From: Streptomyces griseomycini
GTDB lineage: Bacteria; Actinomycetota; Actinomycetes; Streptomycetales; Streptomycetaceae
Direction of reading: 5' to 3'
Assembly: GCF_014203535.1 (NCBI RefSeq)
Contig: NZ_JACHJI010000020.1
Location: 1-64,000 of the forward strand
DNA length: 64,000 bases
Both the position numbers and the translations under genes were made by a program. How positions within the stretch are numbered: position 1 is the stretch's first letter; each line of letters begins with the position of its first letter. Below, one piece after another: positions 26,601 through 34,266 of the stretch. The notes beneath the pieces were generated by a model, which searched no databases, had not been told where the DNA came from, and saw only the letters and a list, made by a program, of their open reading frames with translations.

Positions 26601-26715
26601 GCGCGAGCGGACCGGGCCGGCGGACGGCGGACGGCGCACAGGGCAGCAGCGCCCCCTGAGCGGACTGCGGCAGCGCCGCCTCGTCGAGCGTGGACGTGGG
26701 GGTGGGCGCGCTCAC
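23650..26715 (-). CDS. membrane-bound PAS-GGDEF-EAL protein, cyclic-di-GMP synthase with degenerate EAL
   Basis: 1021 residues. Residues about 45-340 form a multi-helix membrane sensor (about nine segments) of the type found in Streptomyces Cdg/Rmd proteins. A PAS domain follows (about 400-525), then GGDEF (active-site RLGGDEF at about 622-628, with an intact inhibitory RKGD I-site 5 residues before it), then EAL. The EAL site is ruined: the EAL tripeptide region reads VCAQARW instead of VEALVRW, and the later DDFGTG reads DGFGSG. So it should make, not degrade, c-di-GMP. The GTG at 26715 has GGGAGGT. A 68-bp repeat-like sequence is inserted in frame in the PAS domain (25206-25273). It may match one of the known Streptomyces cdg genes. 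Confidence 0.9.
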   Translation of the reverse strand: MSAPTPTSTLDEAALPQSAQGALLPCAPSAVRRPGPLAQLVLALACASYAVGAAFGWGSERLALIMGDFGLSAAAAAAAVSCFVYARSPRVRFRPAWLLFGLSSAMASLGNLVWGWYEVVLGLPVPTPSYADLFFLCFAPPAIVGLLVLAKRPVTKAGWVCLALDAWLIGGSLLTLAWSLALAQAARAEGPDVAHTALSLAYPLLDIALVSMVLALHFRRSAVNRSAVNTAIGALALTVMCDALFTSPLVHSSYRSGQLLDAGWFAGSLLLAYAPWTAPRDGRPEDEGRTRVVRGHLPGRRGGPVHDHPPAPGGEHSRYPATRPIAGSLAALTPYLAAAVCTLGILYNVLNGRSVDRVVLLTGGTVVLALVVRQGIMLLDNITLTQELAQKENHFRSLVQGSSDVIMIAAPSGILRYVSPAAAGVYGRPAEELVGTELADLIHPEDLGRVVHEVRRFLAADPVEEPTTRIECRFRSGGGGTSRSWGSPRPRGAGGGGEAESGGGWLNVESTVNRHHGGLIFNSRDVTERVRLQAQLQHNAEHDPLTDLPNRALFTRRVQQALSGRRALDRGAALRGTAVLFIDLDGFKGVNDTIGHQAGDELLVQAARRLQEAVRKGDTASRLGGDEFAALIVGDGVRDRDARERHILELADRLRVTLSQPYLIDGNDVRVNASIGVAFAEPGLGAGELLRNADLAMYRAKAAGKGRVELYRPQMQQDVVRRAELATRLRAALHDGEFSLLHQPVVCLEDGRITSVCAQARWRSSQGALFSPAEFLRAAEDSEKTAELGRWVLEEAVEQAAERHATGLAVPVAVRLGARRLLDRSLPLGSIEALLTRHGLPSGSLVIELADTDPRVGLDELERRLAALRRVGVRIALDGFGSGYAAITALRRLPVDVLKLDRGLVDGVVESARLHKITSGLLRIASDLGLQSVADGVDLPEQVVALRAMGCTHGQGLAFSGPLDEYRLRRALGTGRYPVPHGPTEPVFAGGGSGVYSTGVTAVLRGGTTLRSHNETPVPPT
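25206..25273. repeat. REP-like GC-rich palindromic element inserted in frame in a PAS domain
   Basis: About 68 bp with imperfect inverted ends (CTCCCCCGCTC / GAGCGGGAG) and internal runs of C and G (CGGGCGGGGGGACCCCCATG). It encodes roughly 25 extra residues rich in Gly, Ser, Pro and Arg between RFRSGGG and GGGWLNVEST, a point where PAS domains normally run through. The sequence type resembles short GC-rich repeats I recall as scattered through Streptomyces genomes. Confidence 0.65.
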
Positions 26716-26975
26716 CGGTACCTCCCGGTTTGCGCCACGCCCGGGTCCCTGGTCCCCTGCTGCGCCGGGTGTGCATGCCTCCTGTGGCCGGCGTGCCCGT
26801 GGTGGTGGTCGGGGGCGGGGCGGCCGTGGCGGCCGCCGTGTCGGATGTGATGGCCGCCGTGATGACCGCGGCTGCGCGTGGCCGTGCACCACGGTCGCCG
26901 CCGACGGCTCCGCCGCGTCGGATCGCTCGCCCATAGGCCGTGCATCGCCCGTCGCCCCCCTTTGTCCATCCGCAA
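26712..26975 (-). CDS. possible His/Arg-rich small protein upstream of the GGDEF gene
   Basis: 87 codons from the ATG at 26975, with another ATG at 26942. The translation is rich in His, Arg and Gly (GHHGGHHIRHGGRHGR, then DHHHGHAGHRRHAHP). It shares a GTGA overlap with the GGDEF-EAL gene, like many real gene pairs here, and its third codon positions are mostly G/C. Against it: no known family, very unusual composition, and the region might simply be the leader of the GGDEF gene. If real, a metal-binding role is conceivable. Confidence 0.3.
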   Translation of the reverse strand: MRMDKGGRRAMHGLWASDPTRRSRRRRPWCTATRSRGHHGGHHIRHGGRHGRPAPDHHHGHAGHRRHAHPAQQGTRDPGVAQTGRYR

Positions 26976-27132
26976 GTCCGTCCCCGGCGCCGTCGGTCAG
27001 CGGCGCAGCCCCTGTCGGGACGATACACCAGTCTCGTCACTCAGGGACATAGGTCCTCTACTCTGCGTAACGATCAGTTGACGTACGAGTACCCACCGCG
27101 CCCGGGTGGTCGCAGGCGGTACTCGAAGCGGA
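26716..27132. other. 417-bp region upstream of the GGDEF gene
   Basis: Between the GGDEF-EAL start and the hydroxyacid dehydrogenase stop, both minus strand. The only coding candidate is the His-rich ORF at 26712-26975. The part from about 27010 to 27130 is relatively AT-rich and is the likely promoter region. I see no strong palindromic operator. Confidence 0.5.
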
Positions 27133-28083
27133 CTACGAGGATTCCGCTCCCGTCACCAGGATCACGTTGCCGAGCTCCTCCTGGTTCAGGAAACGGCGCA
27201 ACTGGTCCACCAGCAACCGCTTGGCGCGCGGCAGGAAGGCGGAGGTGGGTCCGCCGACGTGCGGGGTGATGAGGACGCCCGGCGCCCGCCACAGGGGGTG
27301 CCCCGCCGGCAGCGGCTCGGGATCGGTCACGTCGAGGGCCGCGGTGATGCGACCGCTCTCCACCTCGGTGAGCAGGGCTTTGGTGTCGACGACGGCCCCG
27401 CGGGCCACGTTCACGAGCAGGGCGCCGTCCTTCATGCGGGCCAGGAAACCCGCGTCCACGAGATGGCGGGTGGCCTCGGTCAGCGGGGTGGAGAGGACGA
27501 CGACGTCCGCCTCCGGAAGCAAGGAGGGCAGTTCGGTGAGCGGGTGCACCGGGCCGCGCGCCGTGGTGCGCTCAGAGCGCGCGACGCGCGCCACCCGCGC
27601 GAGCTCGAACGGAACGAGCCGGTCCTCGATGGCCGCTCCGATCGAGCCGTACCCCACGATGAGCACGTTCTTGTCGGCGAGCGCCGGCCGGAACCCGCCG
27701 CGCCACTCCCCCTTGTCCTGGGCCCGCACGAAATCGGGGATGCCGCGCAGGGAGGCGAGGATCAGCGCGAGCGTGAGCTCGGCGGTGCTGGCCTCGTGCA
27801 CTCCGCGCGCGTTGCACAGCCGTACCCCGGGAGGCAGGTGCTTCAGGCCCGGCTCCACGTGGTCGGTGCCGGCCGACAGGGTCTGCACGACCCGCACGGA
27901 GCGCATCAGCGGCATCGGCCGCACGCCGACCCCGCCGGGCTTCATGTAGGGCACGACGTAGAAGACGCAGTCGGCCGGGTCGGCGGGGAAATCCTCACCG
28001 CCGTCCCAGAAACGGTAGTCCGGTCCTTCGGGGAGGCCCTCGATCTGGTCCGGCGGGACGGGGAGCCACACGTCAGCAGTCAT
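27133..28083 (-). CDS. D-isomer-specific 2-hydroxyacid dehydrogenase
   Basis: 316 residues. Rossmann motif KNVLIVGYGSIGAAIEDRL at about 145, catalytic Arg in LVNVARGAVVDTKALL (about 230), acidic residue in DVTDPEPLPAGHPLW, and catalytic His in LITPHVGG (about 285) identify the formate/glycerate dehydrogenase family. Probable role is NAD(P)-dependent reduction of a 2-oxo acid such as glyoxylate or hydroxypyruvate; the substrate cannot be assigned. ATG 28083 is divergent from the aldo/keto reductase gene, 76 bp away. It stands apart from serA in both sequence and length, with no ACT domain. Confidence 0.92.
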   Translation of the reverse strand: MTADVWLPVPPDQIEGLPEGPDYRFWDGGEDFPADPADCVFYVVPYMKPGGVGVRPMPLMRSVRVVQTLSAGTDHVEPGLKHLPPGVRLCNARGVHEASTAELTLALILASLRGIPDFVRAQDKGEWRGGFRPALADKNVLIVGYGSIGAAIEDRLVPFELARVARVARSERTTARGPVHPLTELPSLLPEADVVVLSTPLTEATRHLVDAGFLARMKDGALLVNVARGAVVDTKALLTEVESGRITAALDVTDPEPLPAGHPLWRAPGVLITPHVGGPTSAFLPRAKRLLVDQLRRFLNQEELGNVILVTGAESS

Positions 28084-28159
28084 GCTCCGGAGGCTAGTTC
28101 AGGAGTCCGCGACCGCAGAGGTTAGGTTGGGGGGCCGGGAGAGGGAGGGTCACGACCAG

Positions 28160-29158
28160 GTGGAGCGCAGGACGATCGGCGCGGCGGCGCTCGCGGTGGG
28201 GGCCGTCGGACTCGGGTGCATGCCGATGAGCTGGGCCTACAGCACGTCCCGGCAGCGCGGCGAGGAGTCGCTCAGGGCGGTGCACCGGGCGCTGGATCTG
28301 GGCTCGACGCTGCTCGACACCGCCGACATGTACGGCCCGTTCACCAACGAACTGCTGCTCGGACGGGTGTTGAAGGAACGGCGCTCCGACGCCTTCGTGT
28401 CCACGAAGGTCGGCCTGCTGGTGGGCGACCAGCACATCGTGGCCAACGGCCGCCCCGGGTACGTGAGGAGGGCCTGCGACGCGTCGCTGCGCCGGCTCCA
28501 GACCGACGTCATCGACCTGTACCAGTTGCACCGCGCCGACCCGGAGGTCCCGATCGAGGAGACCTGGGGGGCGATGGCGGACCTCGTACGGGCCGGGAAG
28601 GTGAGGGCGTTGGGACTGTGCGCGGTCGGGGCGCGCTCGGCCCGGCGGCCGGGGGCGCGGCTGCACGACGCGACGGTCCGGCAGCTGGAGCGGGTGCAGC
28701 AGGTCTTCCCGGTGAGCGCGGTGGAGGCCGAGCTGTCGGTGTGGTCGCCGGAGGCGCTGGAGACGCTGCTGCCGTGGTGCGAGACGCGGGGCGTCGGCTT
28801 CCTGGCCGCGATGCCGCTGGGCAACGGCTTCCTGACCGGGACGCTGACGCCCGGCATGGGCTTCGAGCCGGACGACCTGCGCGCCCGCCACCCCCGCTTC
28901 ACGGCCGAGATGATGGCCGCGAACCAGCCGATCGTGGTCGGTCTGCGCCGCGTCGCCCGCCGGCACGGCGAGCACGTCACCCCGGCCCAGGTGGCCCTGG
29001 CCTGGGTGCTGACCCGGGGCCGCCACGTGGTCCCGGTCCCGGGCGCCAAGCGGGAGCGGTGGGTCGCCGAGAACGCGGCGGCGGCCCGGCTGCGCCTGAC
29101 GGAGCGGGACCTCGCGGAGATCGCGGAGCTGCCCGCGGCGCAGGGGTCGTGGGACTGA
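28160..29158 (+). CDS. aldo/keto reductase
   Basis: 332 residues from the GTG at 28160 (GGAGGG about 10 bases upstream). TIM-barrel reductase with the catalytic tetrad visible: Asp and Tyr in DTADMYGPFTNE, Lys in FVSTKVGLL and His in DLYQLHRADP. The NADPH-binding end includes HVVPVPGAKRERWV. Close to the YhdN/IolS-type family that reduces aldehydes and ketones. The segment RSARRPGARLHDATV in the middle is an unusual low-complexity insertion. Divergent from the hydroxyacid dehydrogenase, so both may act in detoxifying carbonyls (inference). Confidence 0.93.
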   Translation: MERRTIGAAALAVGAVGLGCMPMSWAYSTSRQRGEESLRAVHRALDLGSTLLDTADMYGPFTNELLLGRVLKERRSDAFVSTKVGLLVGDQHIVANGRPGYVRRACDASLRRLQTDVIDLYQLHRADPEVPIEETWGAMADLVRAGKVRALGLCAVGARSARRPGARLHDATVRQLERVQQVFPVSAVEAELSVWSPEALETLLPWCETRGVGFLAAMPLGNGFLTGTLTPGMGFEPDDLRARHPRFTAEMMAANQPIVVGLRRVARRHGEHVTPAQVALAWVLTRGRHVVPVPGAKRERWVAENAAAARLRLTERDLAEIAELPAAQGSWD

Positions 29159-29246
29159 GCCGCGGTTGGAGTCCCCGTGATCGGGAACCTGGGAGGCGCG
29201 AGCGGTGTATGACAGGTAGGACCCGCCGCGTCGAAGGGACGAGATC

Positions 29247-30410
29247 GTGCAACGTCGAGCCGTGACGGCCGTACTGGCCGCCGCCGCGCTCCTGCTCACC
29301 GCCGGCTGCTCCTCCGACGACGGAGGAGCAGCGCGCGGAAACGGCAGCGCCTCCCCGAGCGACACGCCGGCGAAGTCGTCCCCGTCGGAGCGGACCGCCG
29401 AGGAGACACCCCCCGCCGAGGGCTCGGTGAAGGTGGTGCGCACGGTCGCCACGGGACTGAGCACCCCCTGGGGCCTGGCGCCCCTGGCCGACGGCGACCT
29501 GCTGGTGTCCTCCCGGGACGAGGCGACGATCACGCGGGTCGACGGGAGGACCGGCGAGAAGACGGAGCTGGGCGAGGTACCGGGGGTGTCCCCGTCCGGC
29601 GAGGGCGGCCTCCTCGGCATCGCGCTCTCCCCCGAGTACGCCTCGGACCACATGATCTACGCCTACTTCACCTCGGCCTCCGACAACCGCATCGTCCGGA
29701 TGCTGTACGACGAGCAGAAGCCTCCCGGCGAGCAGCTGGGCGCGCCCGACACGATCCTCCGGGGCATCCCCAAGGGCGTGGTCCACAACGGCGGCCGGAT
29801 CGCCTTCGGCCCGGACAGGATGCTGTACGTGGGCACGGGCGAGAGCGGTGACACGGGCCTGTCCCAGGACAAGGACTCCCTGGGCGGCAAGATCCTGCGG
29901 CTGACCCCGGAGGGCGAGCCCGCTCCGGGCAACCCGTTCCCCGACTCCCCGGTGTACTCGTACGGCCACCGCAATGTGCAGGGCCTGGCCTGGGACCGTG
30001 AGCAGCGGCTGTTCGCCTCGGAGTTCGGCCAGAACACCTGGGACGAGCTGAACGCGATCAAGCCGGGTGACAACTACGGTTGGCCCGAGGCGGAGGGCAG
30101 GTCCGACGAGGGCGGCTTCCACAACCCGATCGACCAGTGGAGCACGGACGAGGCCTCTCCCAGCGGCATCGCCCACGCCGAGGGCTCGATCTGGATGGCG
30201 GGCCTGCTCGGTGAGCGTCTGTGGCGCATACCGCTGAAGGACACCGCGGCCTCGGCGGAACCGCAGGCCTTCCTGAAGGGCGAGTACGGCCGGCTGCGCA
30301 CGGTGGTCCCGGCGGGCGGCGACAGGCTGTGGCTGGTCACCAGCAACACGGACGGCCGCGGCGAGCCGAAGGACGGCGACGACCGGATCCTGGAGCTGCA
30401 GGTGAGCTGA
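29247..30410 (+). CDS. PQQ-dependent sugar dehydrogenase-like lipoprotein
   Basis: 387 residues. N-terminal lipobox LLLTAGC at residues 14-20 gives a lipoprotein on the outer face of the membrane. After a Ser/Glu-rich linker comes a beta-propeller of the soluble glucose/sorbosone dehydrogenase family (GSDH): TPWGLAPLADGDLLVSSRDEATI, GEGGLLGIALSPEY, VHNGGRIAFGPDRMLYVGTGES and GHRNVQGLAWD, then SEFGQNTWDELN. The catalytic-type His in GHRNVQG is present. Likely an extracytoplasmic oxidation of a sugar or related alcohol using PQQ; many actinobacterial members are uncharacterised. GTG 29247. Confidence 0.9.
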   Translation: MQRRAVTAVLAAAALLLTAGCSSDDGGAARGNGSASPSDTPAKSSPSERTAEETPPAEGSVKVVRTVATGLSTPWGLAPLADGDLLVSSRDEATITRVDGRTGEKTELGEVPGVSPSGEGGLLGIALSPEYASDHMIYAYFTSASDNRIVRMLYDEQKPPGEQLGAPDTILRGIPKGVVHNGGRIAFGPDRMLYVGTGESGDTGLSQDKDSLGGKILRLTPEGEPAPGNPFPDSPVYSYGHRNVQGLAWDREQRLFASEFGQNTWDELNAIKPGDNYGWPEAEGRSDEGGFHNPIDQWSTDEASPSGIAHAEGSIWMAGLLGERLWRIPLKDTAASAEPQAFLKGEYGRLRTVVPAGGDRLWLVTSNTDGRGEPKDGDDRILELQVS

Positions 30411-30426
30411 GCCGGGCCGCGGGGCC

Positions 30427-30615
30427 TCAGTCCCCGGCGGTCTCCTCCTCGTCCGGCGCCGGCTGGCGTACGACCACCTTCCCGGAGGCGAGGTCTATCG
30501 GCCCGCGTCCGGGGTCGGCGTCGCCGACGTCCTCGCGGGTCAGCTCCAGCCGGTTCTGTTCGTCCCGGGTGTGCTTGCGGCCGGGAGCGAACAGTTCCTC
30601 GAAAGCGTTGAACAT
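30427..30615 (-). CDS. DUF6191 family small protein
   Basis: 62 residues: MFNAFEELFAPGRKHTRDEQ at the start, then RLELTREDVGDADPGRGPIDLASGKVVVR. This is the DUF6191 pattern, conserved among Streptomyces. It is acidic with no membrane segment. Function unknown. It is followed by a 16-bp gap to the convergent dehydrogenase stop and is 37 bases downstream of the LuxR gene stop, so possibly cotranscribed with it. Confidence 0.8.
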   Translation of the reverse strand: MFNAFEELFAPGRKHTRDEQNRLELTREDVGDADPGRGPIDLASGKVVVRQPAPDEEETAGD

Positions 30616-30652
30616 CGCTCCCCTTTCCAGGGCCGCGTGGGTGACACAGCCA

Positions 30653-33600
30653 TTATCCCGCCGCCTGCCTGCTCCCGGCCTCCGCCGGGAACAGGCCCAG
30701 CCGATGGGCCACCGCCGCCGCCTCCCCGCGGCCGGAGACGCCCAGCTTGGCGAGGATGTTGGAGACGTGGACGCTGGCCGTCTTCGGCGAGATGAACAGT
30801 TCCTCGGCGATACGGCGGTTGGTGTGACCGGCGGCCACCAGACGCAGGACGTCGCGCTCCCGGCCGGTGAGACCGAGGGCGTCGGCCGGATCGACGGGAA
30901 CGGCCGGGGCCGGCACCCGGGTGGCCGGGCTCAGGACGAGGCGGGCGCGCTGGGCCAGCAGGACGGCGGAGCGGGCCAGCGGAGCGGCGCCGAGGTGATC
31001 GGCGACCGCCCTGGACAACCGGAGCAGCTCCGTGGCCCGGGCCCGCTCGTCCTCGTCGGCGCCGGAGGCGAGCAGTGCCTCGGCGAGCCGGAAGCGGACA
31101 CGTGCGAGGTCGTAGGGGCGTTCCAGGGGTTCCAGGGCGGTGACCGCCGCGCTCCACTCCTCCGGTGTGGGCACGCCCTCGGCACGCAGCAGCTCGGCAC
31201 GCAGCCAGACGTCGTACGCCTGCCACACGGGCACGCCGGTCGCCAGGGTCTTGGCGGCCCTGCGGAGGCGTTCGAGGATGCGCGGACGGTCGGGTTCGGT
31301 GACGGGGTCGCCGAAGGCGTCGGCCTCGGCGGTCGCGGCGGCGAGCAGCAGGGGCCAGCCGTAGCGCTGGGTGCCGGGCGGGAGACCGGTGTCGAGGGCG
31401 GCGAGCAGTCGGGCCCGGGCGTCGGGGAGCCGGCCCTCGGCCGCGGCGATGCCGATGGCGACCCGGGTCATCGGCAGGGAGTACTGCGGCATGGGGTCGT
31501 GCGTGCCGGAGAACGTGTGGGCGGCGGCGAGATGGCGGGCCGCCTCGGTCAGGTTCCCCCGGTCGTAGGCGAGATGCGCCAGGCGCACCGAGCCTCCGGC
31601 GCGCGGCTTGGCGCTCTGCTCGAGGCGCTGCGCGTTGGCCGCCGCCTCGGCCGCCTCGTCCCAGTGTCCGAGGGAGTGGAGCGATTCGGCGAGGTTGCCC
31701 CACACCCAGCCCTCCGCGTCCGGCAGGCCGAGCTTGCGGGTGACCTCGATGCCCTCGCGGAGCAGGCCGACCGCCTCCTGGGAGCGGCCGACGCCTTCGA
31801 GGACCGAGGGGAGGTTCACGTAGCTGCGGCTCACCACCGTGTCCACGCCCAGTTCGACGGCCCGGTCCCTGACCTCGTGCATCTCGGCGAGGCCGGTCTC
31901 GATGTCACCGGCGTCGACCAAGAGGCCGCCGAGGGTGAGGCGGGCGTTGAGCTCGATGTCGTGGGCGCCGACCATGCGCGCGTACTCGACGGCGCGTTCG
32001 GCGGCGGCCATGGCCTCCGGGCCCGGCCGGTGCAGCATCGACCAGCTGGCGGCGGAGGCGAGCACCTCGGCGTGCACCTCCGAGGGCGGCAGGCCGCGCA
32101 CCAGGTCCTGCGCGATGCCGAGTTCCGCCCAGCCGTCACCGCGGGCGAGGGCCTGGGTCAGCCGGGAGCGCTGCTCCCAGAACCAGGCGGCGCGCAGCGG
32201 GTCGGGGTCCTCGTCCAGGAGGCGCAGCGCCCGCTTGGTGATCTTCATGGCGCGTTCTCGTTCCCCGCAGAGCCGTCCGGCGACGGCGGCCTCGGCCATC
32301 AGGTCGAGGTAGCGCAGGGGGGCCGTCTCGGGGTCGCAGCCGCAGGGGGGATAGGCCTCCGTGTAGTCGGCGGGACGCAGAGTGGCGCGGACGCTGTCCT
32401 GGACGGAGTCCCACAGCTCCATCGCCCGCTCCAGCAGCCTCAGTTGCTCGGAGTAGGCATGTCGGCGGCGGGCCTCGGCGGAGGCGTCGAGGACGGCCGG
32501 CAGCGCCTTGGCGGCGTCGTGGGCGTGGTACCAGTAGCTGGCCAGGCGGGTCACGCGCTCCTCGGCGGGCACCAGGGTCGGGTCGGCCTCCAGTGCCTCG
32601 GCGTAACGGCGGTTGAGGCGGGAGCGTTCGCCGGGCAGCAGGTCGTCGCTGACGGCCTCGCGGACCAGGGAGTGGCGGAAGCGGTAGCCGTCGCGGTCGG
32701 GCGCGGGGTTGAGGATGCTGGCGTTGACGCCGGCGCGCAGGGCCTCGATGAGGTCGTCCTCGGTGAGCCGGGCGACGGCGGCCAGCAGCCGGTACTCGAC
32801 GGTGGAGCCGCCCTCGGCGACGAGCCGCGCGACCTGCTGGGCGCTCTCCGGCAGGCCTTCGACCCGGACCAGGAGCAGATCGCGCAGCGAGTCGGTGAGG
32901 CCGGTGCAGCACCCCTCGTGGGCGGCGACGGCGAGTTCCTCGACGAAGAAGGCGTTGCCGTCGGAGCGCTCGAAGATCTCGTCGACGCGGTCGGGTTCGG
33001 GTTCCCGGGCGAGGATGCCGGCGATCTGCCGGCCGACCTCGTCGCGGGTGAAGCGGTCGAGTTCGATGCGCCGGATCGTGCGCAGCCGGTCGAGTTCGGC
33101 GAGGAACGGGCGCAGGGGGTGGCGGCGGTGGATGTCGTCGGAGCGGTAGGTGGCGAGGACGACGAGGCGGCCGGTGCGCAGGGTGCGGAAGAGGTAGGCG
33201 AGCAGGTGGCGGGTGGAGGCGTCGGCCCAGTGCAGGTCCTCCAGGACGAGGACGACGGTGTGTTCGGCGGCGACGCGTTCCAGCAGGCGGGCGGTGAGTT
33301 CGAAGAGGCGGGCCGTGCCCTGCTCGTCCCGGCGGGCCTCGCGGGCGGCCGCGGTGCCGAGCTCGGGCAGCAGGCGGGCGAGTTCCTCCTCCTGCCCGGC
33401 GGCAGCGGCGGCGAGTTGCCCGGGCAGTTCGCGGCGCAGTTGGCGCAGGGCGGTGGAGAAGGGGGCGAAGGGCAGCCCGTCGGCACCGATCTCGACGCAG
33501 CCGCCGAGCGCGACGACCGCGCCCCGGCGGCGGGCCGCCGCGGCGAACTCCTCGAGGAGGCGGGTCTTGCCGACGCCGGCCTCACCGCCGATCAGCAGCG

Positions 33601-33718
33601 CCTGCGGTTCGCCCGCACCGTCGGCGGCCCGGGCGAGCGCGTCGTTCAGCGTGTCGAGTTCCGTGGTGCGGCCGACGAACACGGGACTGACGGACTTGGT
33701 CTCCACGGTCCCGAGCAT
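30653..33718 (-). CDS. large ATP-binding LuxR family (LAL) regulator
   Basis: 1021 residues from the ATG at 33718. An N-terminal AAA/NB-ARC-like ATPase (VFVGRTTELDTL, Walker A GGEAGVGKTRLLEE at about 45, Walker B VVLVLEDLHWADAS at about 155), a long tetratricopeptide-like alpha-helical middle, and a C-terminal LuxR HTH (LTGRERDVLRLVAAGHTNRRIAEELFISPKTASVHVSNIL) make it a MalT/LAL-type activator. An in-frame upstream ATG at 33901 would overlap the stop of the preceding small gene by four bases (ATGA) and add 61 Pro/Arg-rich residues. 33718 fits the family N-terminus better. Its regulon is unknown. Confidence 0.9.
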   Translation of the reverse strand: MLGTVETKSVSPVFVGRTTELDTLNDALARAADGAGEPQALLIGGEAGVGKTRLLEEFAAAARRRGAVVALGGCVEIGADGLPFAPFSTALRQLRRELPGQLAAAAAGQEEELARLLPELGTAAAREARRDEQGTARLFELTARLLERVAAEHTVVLVLEDLHWADASTRHLLAYLFRTLRTGRLVVLATYRSDDIHRRHPLRPFLAELDRLRTIRRIELDRFTRDEVGRQIAGILAREPEPDRVDEIFERSDGNAFFVEELAVAAHEGCCTGLTDSLRDLLLVRVEGLPESAQQVARLVAEGGSTVEYRLLAAVARLTEDDLIEALRAGVNASILNPAPDRDGYRFRHSLVREAVSDDLLPGERSRLNRRYAEALEADPTLVPAEERVTRLASYWYHAHDAAKALPAVLDASAEARRRHAYSEQLRLLERAMELWDSVQDSVRATLRPADYTEAYPPCGCDPETAPLRYLDLMAEAAVAGRLCGERERAMKITKRALRLLDEDPDPLRAAWFWEQRSRLTQALARGDGWAELGIAQDLVRGLPPSEVHAEVLASAASWSMLHRPGPEAMAAAERAVEYARMVGAHDIELNARLTLGGLLVDAGDIETGLAEMHEVRDRAVELGVDTVVSRSYVNLPSVLEGVGRSQEAVGLLREGIEVTRKLGLPDAEGWVWGNLAESLHSLGHWDEAAEAAANAQRLEQSAKPRAGGSVRLAHLAYDRGNLTEAARHLAAAHTFSGTHDPMPQYSLPMTRVAIGIAAAEGRLPDARARLLAALDTGLPPGTQRYGWPLLLAAATAEADAFGDPVTEPDRPRILERLRRAAKTLATGVPVWQAYDVWLRAELLRAEGVPTPEEWSAAVTALEPLERPYDLARVRFRLAEALLASGADEDERARATELLRLSRAVADHLGAAPLARSAVLLAQRARLVLSPATRVPAPAVPVDPADALGLTGRERDVLRLVAAGHTNRRIAEELFISPKTASVHVSNILAKLGVSGRGEAAAVAHRLGLFPAEAGSRQAAG

Positions 33719-33897
33719 CCCACGGGGCTCCGGCGGCCGGGCACCGGTTTTCACGGGGACGGGCGCCGTCGGGTGGGGTGCGCGGGTGGCGGGTGCCGGG
33801 GCGCCGGTGTCCCGGGGACGGCGGTCCGTTCCCGTGCGGTCGACGCCCCGGGGACGGCGGACGGGGCCGGTTCCGCCGCCGTCCCCGGCGTCCGGGC

Positions 33898-34083
33898 TCA
33901 TGCGGCCCGGATGAACCGGTCGCGGCGGTGGCGGCGGGTATGGCTCTCGGGTCCGGCACCCCCTGCGGCGGCTTCGCGGCGGGCGGCGCGGCGGAGGCGG
34001 ACCGCCTCACGGGCCTGCCGCTCCTGCTCGGCCCGGCGGACGAGGTCGTCGTGGCGGAACTGCTGGAGCTGGTGCTCGAACAT
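33898..34083 (-). CDS. small basic coiled-coil protein, 61 residues
   Basis: MFEHQLQQFRHDDLVRRAEQERQAREAVRLRRAARREAAAGG, then a basic tail RRHRRDRFIRAA. A continuous amphipathic Arg/Glu/Ala helix is predicted. ATG 34083 has GGAG just upstream. Its stop overlaps an ATG (33901) in frame with the LuxR gene (ATGA), so it is probably translationally coupled to it. No family recognised; small proteins of this kind often precede LAL-type regulators in Streptomyces, which is a general impression rather than proof. Confidence 0.65.
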   Translation of the reverse strand: MFEHQLQQFRHDDLVRRAEQERQAREAVRLRRAARREAAAGGAGPESHTRRHRRDRFIRAA

Positions 34084-34266
34084 GGCGGGTCTCCCTGGAG
34101 GAGTCGGTGTCGGACATCGCTTTCCGCGATGCCTCCACCTTCGTCCGTCGGGTGGTCCGGCCACATCGGGAGAGTTCCGCATCTTCGGCGGCCCGGAGGG
34201 CCTTAGACGTGCGTGAGGGGTCTCGGGCGGTGCCGTAAGCACCTCACCGGATGCCCTAAGGCCCCC

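Noticed and set aside
23675..27040. 1121-codon minus-strand frame overlapping the GGDEF-EAL gene
   Set aside because: It is Arg/Pro/Gly-rich without motifs and is in a different frame from the clear PAS-GGDEF-EAL protein at 23650-26715.
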